Assembly (NCBI RefSeq): GCF_000264765.2 | Contig: NZ_CP006664.1 | Span: 496,001-560,000, forward strand | Origin: Edwardsiella anguillarum ET080813 | GTDB lineage: Bacteria > Pseudomonadota > Gammaproteobacteria > Enterobacterales > Enterobacteriaceae | DNA: 64,000 nucleotides | Direction: 5' to 3' | Shown here: positions 14,813 to 20,875 of the stretch, piece by piece | Position numbering within the stretch: position 1 is the stretch's first letter | How the letters are laid out: each line of letters begins with the position of its first letter | The notes under the pieces: model-generated | Databases searched by the model: none | Seen by the model: the letters and a program-made list of their open reading frames with translations, nothing else | What the model was told of the DNA's origin: nothing | Translations under genes and position numbers: made by a program

Positions 14813-15115
14813 ATGGAACAGCAAGAACCACAAGTGATAGCTGGCAACATGTCAAATGACGACCTGCTTAAGTGGATGGAAGAAAAGGTTAGTGCTGCTA
14901 ACAGCCTTGCGTGTGCTCTTTATAAAAAGAGAGAACTACTGCAAAAATTGGAGTGCATTGAAGTGAGAATTACCGAGCTTACTAAAAATGCAGCAGTGGA
15001 TATCTTTGTTCTTCGGGCGGATGTTACAGAGAAAAAAAAGACCCATAATGAAAATGGGCCTTTAAATATCGCTCAAAACAACATTGAGCTCAATGATGTA
15101 ACGATAGCATCATAA
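14813..15115 (+). CDS. hypothetical phage early protein
   Basis: A 100-residue acidic helical protein starting MEQQEPQVIAGNMSNDDLLK; residues 40-60 (KKRELLQKLECIEVRITELT) look like a coiled coil. A strong GAGGAG site precedes the ATG. It is the first gene of the pL-like operon, where lambda has N, but it lacks the arginine-rich start of N proteins, so I do not call it N. Its 3' end carries a terminator for the converging gene. Confidence 0.65.
   Translation: MEQQEPQVIAGNMSNDDLLKWMEEKVSAANSLACALYKKRELLQKLECIEVRITELTKNAAVDIFVLRADVTEKKKTHNENGPLNIAQNNIELNDVTIAS
15032..15060 (-). terminator. intrinsic terminator of the 15118 gene, inside the converging gene
   Basis: On the minus strand GGCCCAT, TTTCATT and ATGGGTC form a seven-pair stem followed by TTTTTTTT. 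It lies within the last 30 codons of the rightward gene 14813-15115, so one stretch of DNA serves as coding sequence on one strand and terminator on the other. Confidence 0.75.
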
Positions 15116-15117
15116 TG

Positions 15118-15372
15118 CTATAGTTCTAGATGAACATGAGAAATAGATTCCAGCATAAATTGCTTTGCATATTCCACATCTTCATCTGTAAATGAACCAT
15201 CACGTGCAGACATAGTTGTATTATTGATTATTTCAATAATTTGATCACAATTTCCAGTACCAACAACCAGCGCATTAATGACACGGGCCATAATATGCTG
15301 GGCTACAAACATTTTTCTTAAATTTTGATCGATTATCTCAATTCGTTCATTAACGCTGTAACTGCTAGACAT
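15118..15372 (-). CDS. hypothetical prophage protein, convergent
   Basis: An 84-residue helical protein starting MSSSYSVNERIEIIDQNLRK with GAGG ten bases upstream. It runs against the pL-like operon and has its own terminator, so it is probably expressed in the lysogen rather than during lytic growth. No family is recognised; such reverse-oriented small genes in the immunity region are often superinfection-exclusion or regulatory genes, which here is only a guess from position. Confidence 0.65.
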   Translation of the reverse strand: MSSSYSVNERIEIIDQNLRKMFVAQHIMARVINALVVGTGNCDQIIEIINNTTMSARDGSFTDEDVEYAKQFMLESISHVHLEL

Positions 15373-15456
15373 TGCTTAACCTCATATCTTGGTTGTGTAG
15401 GAACACCCAAGATACCACTGCCGCCTGAGGTGGTAAAACGACCAGGCTCTAATTTA

Positions 15457-15468
15457 TGTGTGGAGATA
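15457..15468 (+). promoter_or_regulatory. TGTGTGGAGATA element, orphan copy 4
   Basis: The exact 12-base element occurs here without a start codon within 30 bases, unlike the other four copies. Either the gene behind it has decayed or the element has a role beyond ribosome binding. Confidence 0.4.
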
Positions 15469-16119
15469 GCGCCGAACCGGCGGCACCGTAGGGAAACCGA
15501 GCGCGGATATCCGGATAAATTACCATTGCCTTGTATCAATTGGCGGCCCCGGCAGCATCAACACCAGGGCGCTTCTCGGGTCGCAGCCCTTTTTACAGCA
15601 GCATGAGTATTTGGCCTCCAGGGGCGTTGGCTGAGTGCTCATCCTGCTGTACTACGGGAAACCAACGGCCAGCTGGCGGTGCCGTTATAACACCGGCAGT
15701 GCTCTCTTCATTGTGGTGAATGCGCAGGCTGATGCGCTCCAGTTTCTGCCGTAACTCGCTGTATGCAGGTGAGACCGTGATGACGCAGAAGAAACGTGGC
15801 TGAACACACTGTATCGGGCGACTAATACCGCCAATGCCGGGATCAGCTCCGGCCACCACAACGAACAAATGAGGGGGTCATATGTGAAAGTAAAACGGAT
15901 AGACCGCAGCAGCCGAAAGGTGGCAATGGCAGGGTAGTAACCTGCTCCCGAGTCTCCGCGTAGAGAGCCAGCTTTGCATCTGGTGAGGGTTAAATGAGAA
16001 AAGAAGCACCGGTGTCGACGCGTAACAGCCAATTGCGCACTGGTTAGATCCAACGGGGAGCAGAGACGAACCGGGGTGACTACTCAAGGGCATGAGCGCG
16101 GCCACTGCGTAAAGTGGCA

Positions 16120-16203
16120 CACACAGAGAAGGGTTCTGGCTAACCTTAACTTAAGTATGAAGTGAGTTATTCAGTCTATCCGGCTAGAGCTCTTCTCTGT
16201 GTG
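16120..16203 (+). other. long-range hairpin upstream of rdgC
   Basis: CACACAGAGAAG (16120-16131) and CTTCTCTGTGTG (16192-16203) are perfectly complementary over 12 bases and enclose 60 bases. This is 80 bases before the rdgC start. It could be a small RNA or processing site; no terminator run follows. Confidence 0.4.
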
Positions 16204-16269
16204 AATCCCTTAGATGCCAATCGTGTTGATTATCCGTAATCAGCGCCGGGGACACTCGTACCTAAAAAA

Positions 16270-16281
16270 TGTGTGGAGATA
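16270..16281 (+). promoter_or_regulatory. TGTGTGGAGATA leader element, copy 5
   Basis: The exact 12-base element lies three bases before the rdgC-like start codon and provides GGAG as ribosome site. Confidence 0.6.
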
Positions 16282-16284
16282 ACG

Positions 16285-17223
16285 ATGAAACTTGCTCAAA
16301 TCAAAAATGCCATCGCCTATAAGGCGACGCTCCCTAACACTGAGAACCTGCTGACTCACATGCAGGAGCAGCTGTTCACCGATGTTATAGAAACGGCGTT
16401 CCATGGATATGGCTTCGTGGCCAATGATATTACCGGTGAGATGATCACCCCGATTACTGGCGGGTTCTCTTTCACTATTCGCTACGATGAAAAAGTAATC
16501 CCGGCGAAAGCGATCGTCGCCAAACTCAGCGAACGCATTGCGGAGCTACAGGCAAAGAATTTGCTGGGTGAGAAAATTAGCCGTCCGGTGAAAAACGAAC
16601 TCAAGCAAGCGGTCTTAGCCGAAATGTGCAAGACGGCATTTGTAAAAACAACGCTTCTTACCTGCTACTACAACGAGGGAAACCACCTTCTGTTTGTAGA
16701 TACGCCAAGCGCGAATATGGCCAACATGTGCATGCACCTATTGGTAAAGGTCACCGGGTCCGTTAAAACCGAAACTATCAATATCAGCGACCCTAAGCAC
16801 GGCCTGACAACTCGCCTGGAAAACTATCTGAAAAATGACATGCAGCCGTTTGACGGATTCACCGTCGGAAACATGGTGCAGCTCGGGCGCATGAATGGTC
16901 AAAAAGAGGTGATCACATACTCTGAAACGGAGCTCACCTCAATCTCTGATGAGATCCTGGAAAAATTATCTGCATGCTTCACCGTCGAAAAACTTCGCCT
17001 GGTATTCAATGGCGACATCACGTTCGTACTCACTAATAAATTTCACTTTAAGCAGATCAACCTCCTGTCAGATCCAGCCTATGAGGATGATGACGATCTC
17101 CCCTATATCTGGCGCCATGAGGCAGGGCTAAAGCTATTCCTCCTGTCCAATATCGTCCTCGGCCTTGTTTCTGTTCTTGAGTACAAAGACGACGCTGAGA
17201 AAAGCACGGAGGCGTCAGCATGA
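16285..17223 (+). CDS. rdgC: RdgC-like recombination-associated protein
   Basis: A 312-residue protein starting MKLAQIKNAIAYKATLPNTE, about the size of chromosomal RdgC (303). The features of the family are seen along the length: an N-terminal amphipathic region, TPITGGFSFTIRYDEKVIPA, SRPVKNELKQAVLAEMCKTA, VDTPSANMANMCMHLLVKV and a long C-terminal half with LTTRLENYLKN. RdgC forms a ring around duplex DNA and limits RecA filament action. Phages carry copies in the place of lambda gam/red genes. The start follows a TGTGTGGAGATA element; the next gene overlaps by four bases. Confidence 0.9.
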   Translation: MKLAQIKNAIAYKATLPNTENLLTHMQEQLFTDVIETAFHGYGFVANDITGEMITPITGGFSFTIRYDEKVIPAKAIVAKLSERIAELQAKNLLGEKISRPVKNELKQAVLAEMCKTAFVKTTLLTCYYNEGNHLLFVDTPSANMANMCMHLLVKVTGSVKTETINISDPKHGLTTRLENYLKNDMQPFDGFTVGNMVQLGRMNGQKEVITYSETELTSISDEILEKLSACFTVEKLRLVFNGDITFVLTNKFHFKQINLLSDPAYEDDDDLPYIWRHEAGLKLFLLSNIVLGLVSVLEYKDDAEKSTEASA

Positions 17224-17882
17224 GCCAGGTAGACAAACAGGCGCTGCGTGAAGCGGCGGTAAACGCCAAAATAGCCGGAGAGGCCCCGGTTATACCTTTC
17301 GATCAGCGGATCGACGCACTGAATTCGTTCACAAAGCTCCTTACCCCAACTACGGCTATCGCACTGCTGGATGAAAACGAGGCGCTGGTGCGCGCCAACT
17401 CGGCCCAGGACGATCACATCAATCAACAGCAAGGCCGTATCGACCGACTTGAGAAAGGCATCTATGAGGCCGCCAAGCAAATCAGTTCATAGCGCCGGAT
17501 TGCCAAACAGAATATCGCTGAGCGAGAAAAAGATATTGCTGAACTTTGTGCGTCCCGCCAACGCATAGCGGAGCTGGAAGATGAAAAAGAGTACATCAGC
17601 AAACGCTTTAAAGAGGCCGATCTGATAGTCGGGAGAAACCTGATCGCCATGCGGGCGGCAATTATAGAGTGGCGAGCCACTGGCGATGCCAAGAGCGGAA
17701 TGGCGTGGATTTTTAACACTCTGATTGGGCATGGTGAATTACCAAGTGAAAACGAGAAAAACGCACAAGCTTATTTCGACCGAGAGGATGATCAGATCGA
17801 TAAGGAAATGATGGATCTTCATAAGTGGTTCTGGGAGCGCAGCAAGCGCATCGAAGCAGAGCGCGGCTGCTGGCGCCAGTAA
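17220..17882 (+). pseudogene. phage coiled-coil accessory protein, split by an in-frame amber codon
   Basis: The frame from ATG 17220 reads 90 codons and meets TAG at 17490-17492, but the same frame stays open and protein-like to 17882 (total 220 codons). The part after the stop (IAEREKDIAELCASRQRIAE) continues the heptad pattern of the part before it, then comes MRAAIIEWRATGDAKSGMAW. It resembles the accessory 'ead'-type proteins of lambdoid phages, which have similar helical middles. Either a nonsense mutation, or a site of suppression. Re-initiation at 17649 would give a 77-residue product. Confidence 0.7.
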
Positions 17883-17895
17883 GGGGGAGTGAGGC

Positions 17896-18411
17896 ATGAG
17901 TTATTCAACAGTGGTTTCAGTATGGCCCGGCGAAAAATCAGAGGAACTGGAAGAGTTGCAGAACGCTTATGGTAGTGGTCCGGTCATCTGGAATGACATG
18001 GCTGTACGCTATCTCGGTATGGCCAGGAACTCTTACACCTGGGAGATCGATAAAGTCTGGCCTTTACCTAAACGCATGGATATCCCAGAACATAATCGCG
18101 CTGTGCTGGCGATGACGTACGACAACATGATCGTCGTTCGAGAAGACTATGCCCGCGCTGCGCAATGCATTCGCCAGTATCTAATTGATTTCCCCGCGGA
18201 CGAAAGATACGTCAATCACTGGCCTCGAATTGCTGAAATTTTCGAGAGCAATCCTGAATCACCAGCAATCGGTTTATGGCTCACATCTGTTTGCGAAAAC
18301 CCATTTACTGGGGAATGGAATGAAGATGCTGATGAGTACGATCAGCCAGATTGGTCGAAATACTGGAATGTATTTGAATGGCTGGACGCTGGCACCAGTA
18401 AGGGGGAGTGA
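17896..18411 (+). CDS. hypothetical phage protein
   Basis: A 171-residue acidic protein starting MSYSTVVSVWPGEKSEELEE after an AAGGGGGAG site. It is rich in tryptophan (12 or so) and acidic residues, with no membrane segment or known motif. Its place between RdgC and ParB is the accessory segment of the early operon, where phages keep anti-host or anti-defence genes. Function unknown. Confidence 0.65.
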   Translation: MSYSTVVSVWPGEKSEELEELQNAYGSGPVIWNDMAVRYLGMARNSYTWEIDKVWPLPKRMDIPEHNRAVLAMTYDNMIVVREDYARAAQCIRQYLIDFPADERYVNHWPRIAEIFESNPESPAIGLWLTSVCENPFTGEWNEDADEYDQPDWSKYWNVFEWLDAGTSKGE

Positions 18412-18412
18412 G

Positions 18413-18559
18413 ATGACTGACATACAAAAGGGGTTCTGGAAAGAGTGGGGGCGCCTGTGCCGATTGTGTGGCAAACGCCACACCCGAACCTACGTCGGCA
18501 CGCCGAAATTCCACTACGGCGCACTAAGCAAAGCCCAACAGATAAAATGGATTGACTAA
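18413..18559 (+). CDS. 48-residue protein with CxxC motif
   Basis: Starts MTDIQKGFWKEWGRLCRLCG two bases after the stop of the previous gene, behind a GGGGGAG ribosome site. CRLCG and a following KRH suggest a small zinc-binding element. It was too short for a usual length cut-off, but spacing and ribosome site support it. No family is recognised. Confidence 0.6.
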   Translation: MTDIQKGFWKEWGRLCRLCGKRHTRTYVGTPKFHYGALSKAQQIKWID

Positions 18560-18562
18560 CCC

Positions 18563-19162
18563 ATGACCACTATTACCAAAGAACAATTAATTAAATTACT
18601 CCAGCATAGAATTTCGGTGGCCGCCAAATATCCAGATATAGAAGAGGCGCAAATTGATGCAACTGTTTTTAAAATCGCACTGGCATCCGTGGAGGCTGAT
18701 CCGGTGGCGTATGTCGACCCGGTCGCTTTCCATAACTTTAGCGCCTATCGTTCTGGCAAAACTGATAACAAGCACATGGGCAGAGAATGGATGTGGGCCA
18801 ATCCAGACGCAGGGCTTATTCCTGTTTACACCGTCCCGCCCGCGCCGGTATCGGATCCTGCAGTAAGCGACAATTCTATTCATGATTTGTTTTTGCGGGC
18901 AAAGTCGCTGATGTACCAATCAGGCGGCTCGCCAATCGAAAACTCACTAAATCCTGTTGACGCATGGCTGTTTGAAGCAGAACGAGCAGACATGCTACAG
19001 GCCGAGCCTATAAGCCCCGATGCCGAGGAGCCTGATGACACCGTTTTTACCTGCCCGCGCTGCGGCCGCCGAAGCAGTCGACCCAACGGGGAACACTACT
19101 GCCACCCTCTCGCTGCGGCTGCCAGAGAAACCGCGCCAAAGGAGGAGACCAGCAATGGCTAA
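18563..19162 (+). CDS. phage accessory protein with terminal zinc ribbon
   Basis: A 199-residue protein starting MTTITKEQLIKLLQHRISVA. The first half ends with VEADPVAYVDPVAF and WANPDAGLIPVYTVPPAP, sequences typical of variable early proteins in lambdoid phages (ead-like tail). The end has CPRCGRRSSRPNGEHYCHP, a plausible zinc ribbon. The stop lies inside the ParB gene start (eight-base overlap), so the two are coupled. Function unknown. Confidence 0.65.
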   Translation: MTTITKEQLIKLLQHRISVAAKYPDIEEAQIDATVFKIALASVEADPVAYVDPVAFHNFSAYRSGKTDNKHMGREWMWANPDAGLIPVYTVPPAPVSDPAVSDNSIHDLFLRAKSLMYQSGGSPIENSLNPVDAWLFEAERADMLQAEPISPDAEEPDDTVFTCPRCGRRSSRPNGEHYCHPLAAAARETAPKEETSNG

Positions 19163-19958
19163 CTCATTCAAGAAAATGTGCAAAAAAGGCGGACCGATTA
19201 GCCGCCGTGACAGCGGCATGCTTATCAAACTAGATGATATCCACGTACAGGAAGGGTTTAACAAGCGTGTCGATGATGAGCGGACACAGCAAGCTGATGA
19301 GGATCTATTTCAGTTCCTGTTCTCCGGCGGAACGGTGCCGCCGCTTGAGGTCCGTCCACGCGATGAGGGCGGTGTATGGGTCGTAGAGGGGCACCGCCGC
19401 ATTCGAGCGTATCGCCGGGTAAGAGAGGCTGGCAAACCCATCGAACTGATCGCCATTGCTCCCTTCACGGGTAGCGATGTGGAGCGCGTAGCGCGCATCA
19501 TGACCAGCAACAACCAGCTGCCGCTGACGCAGTTCGAACAAAGCCTCGTTGTGAAGGAGCTGGCCGCGTTCAATCTGACACCGGATGAGATCGCCAAGCT
19601 GATCCACAAAAGCCGCGCAACCGTAGACAAACTGCTGATCCTCAGCGCGTCGAATTACGACGTACAGCAGCTGGTGAAAGATGGCGAGGTGGCAATGGAT
19701 GTGGCAGTCGATCGCGTGAAGGAGCACGGGGAGAGCGCCGGGGATGTACTGCAGGAGGATGTGAAGCGGGCGAAAGCCCAGGGAAAAAAGAAAGTCACCC
19801 GCAGCGTCACCGGCAGCCAGTTTAGCGCAATACGCGCACGCCGGCTGGTCGAGCTGCTCAGCGATGCCGAGATCGATGGGGATGGACGCACCCTGGTCCT
19901 GCGGGAAGGGGTTGGTGAAGAGGTGCTGAAGATTATCAACGAATACATGCATAGATAG
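19155..19958 (+). CDS. ParB-like DNA-binding protein
   Basis: A 267-residue protein starting MANSFKKMCKKGGPISRRDS. Residues 20-110 are a ParB N-terminal domain with the nucleotide-binding signature VEGHRRIRAYRRVRE. A helix-turn-helix follows at TPDEIAKLIHKSRATVDKLL. The C-terminus is helical. No ParA ATPase lies nearby, so partition in the plasmid sense is unlikely; orphan ParB-like proteins in phages act as regulators or nucleases. Start at 19155 follows AAAGGAGGAG; a longer frame from 19020 would overlap the previous gene by 140 bases. Confidence 0.8.
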   Translation: MANSFKKMCKKGGPISRRDSGMLIKLDDIHVQEGFNKRVDDERTQQADEDLFQFLFSGGTVPPLEVRPRDEGGVWVVEGHRRIRAYRRVREAGKPIELIAIAPFTGSDVERVARIMTSNNQLPLTQFEQSLVVKELAAFNLTPDEIAKLIHKSRATVDKLLILSASNYDVQQLVKDGEVAMDVAVDRVKEHGESAGDVLQEDVKRAKAQGKKKVTRSVTGSQFSAIRARRLVELLSDAEIDGDGRTLVLREGVGEEVLKIINEYMHR

Positions 19959-20043
19959 ATCTGCTGGCGCAGACGCACTGAACACTTAGGCAATCAGATC
20001 AGGAAAAAATGACAGGTTCGATTCCCTGTCCGGAGATAAAATC

Positions 20044-20244
20044 ATGACACATAATATGACCCCAGATTCGCTCGTTGATTTGAAATTCATCATGGCGGAT
20101 ACTGGCTTCGGGAAAACCTTCATTTATGACCGAGTGAAGGATGGCACCTTGGTAAAACCAGAGAAGATTCATGGACGTTCGCGCTGGCGTTATAGCGACC
20201 ACTGCGAATTTAAGAATCGCCTCCTATCCAGCTCAAATGGGTAA
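20044..20244 (+). CDS. AlpA/Xis-like excision or regulatory protein
   Basis: A 66-residue protein starting MTHNMTPDSLVDLKFIMADT. LKFIMADTGFGKTFIYDRVK then GTLVKPEKIHGRSRWRYSDH is the AlpA-type winged helix used by small excisionases. Behind it one expects an integrase, but none is present. A six-pair hairpin (GACAGG/CCTGTC) lies just before the GGAG ribosome site. It is the last clear phage gene at this end. Confidence 0.8.
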   Translation: MTHNMTPDSLVDLKFIMADTGFGKTFIYDRVKDGTLVKPEKIHGRSRWRYSDHCEFKNRLLSSSNG

Positions 20245-20331
20245 AATTGCGGGTAAAAAGTTTAACGAACACATAAAAACCCAATTATATCAAATCCCTG
20301 CATATCAACTTCGGCGTATGCAGGGAACGCC

Positions 20332-20550
20332 ATGCGCACCGCGCCTGAAGTCCGCCGAACCCATCACGTCTCCAGAGAATCAGTAAAACAGCTTCAATAC
20401 TGGATGGTTAATCTTTCACCTCGAGCGCTGCAGCGCTTTGTCGACTTGAGTTTTAGACCGATAGCCGGTCTATATGCAGCTCAAATCCCCCTAGCGCCAG
20501 CCAACGAGAAAAGGCGTCAATACCGAGATAAAAACGCCGCTTCAGGATGA
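20332..20550 (+). CDS. possible small protein at the prophage end
   Basis: A 72-residue basic frame starting MRTAPEVRRTHHVSRESVKQ with AGGGAA ten bases before ATG. Upstream, CCTGCATA and TATGCAGG form an eight-pair repeat around the junction. No family is recognised and codon use is not telling; it may be noise in a degraded attachment region. The following 325 bases up to 20875 hold nothing I can support. Confidence 0.3.
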   Translation: MRTAPEVRRTHHVSRESVKQLQYWMVNLSPRALQRFVDLSFRPIAGLYAAQIPLAPANEKRRQYRDKNAASG

Positions 20551-20875
20551 AATCTCGCACCAGGCCACTAAACGCTCCGCGCTGAAAGTCTTCAGTGACA
20601 ACACGTGAGCGCCTTGGCAACATCGACTGCCAAGTACCTTGAAGATCCCCCCGTAGCCAATCAGTATCAGAGAGACTACATTGATGACTAGAAAAAATGC
20701 TCACCGCTGCGTAATAACAGAAACGACCATTCTCCGCATCAAGCTACTATCCGGAGCGCATCTGAATTTGCATGACGCTCCGAAATATACTGTAAATTCT
20801 CCTTCATCCCCCGCTGCCGGCAAGGCTTCGTCACTAACGACTTATTAACACATTACCTTGCTCTTTTACTTATTT

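Larger units (their letters stand above)
15373..16269. other. 900-base gene-poor leader region of the rightward early operon
   Basis: No frame here has a good start site and a protein-like sequence. It holds an orphan TGTGTGGAGATA element at 15457-15468 with no ATG after it, several minimal rightward frames (for example one from a GTG near 15883 after GAGGGGG, 17 codons), and a long-range hairpin at 16120-16203. Minus-strand frames of 80-120 codons exist but carry no ribosome sites or family features. It may be decayed early genes or structured leader RNA. Confidence 0.5.

Noticed and set aside
14813..15115. lambda N-like antiterminator
   Set aside because: Position fits, but the protein is acidic and lacks an arginine-rich RNA-binding start.
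15593..16120. minus-strand frames of 80-122 codons in the early leader region
   Set aside because: Overlap one another in different frames, lack ribosome sites and look random.
19020..19154. longer start for the ParB-like gene
   Set aside because: Would overlap the previous gene by 140 bases; the ATG at 19155 has a strong ribosome site.
20006..20037. tRNA 3' part (GGTTCGATTCC with flanking pairs)
   Set aside because: Looks like a T-arm, but the pairs give an eight-base loop, and no anticodon arm, D arm or acceptor stem can be built upstream. It is more likely a hairpin in the leader of the AlpA/Xis-like gene.
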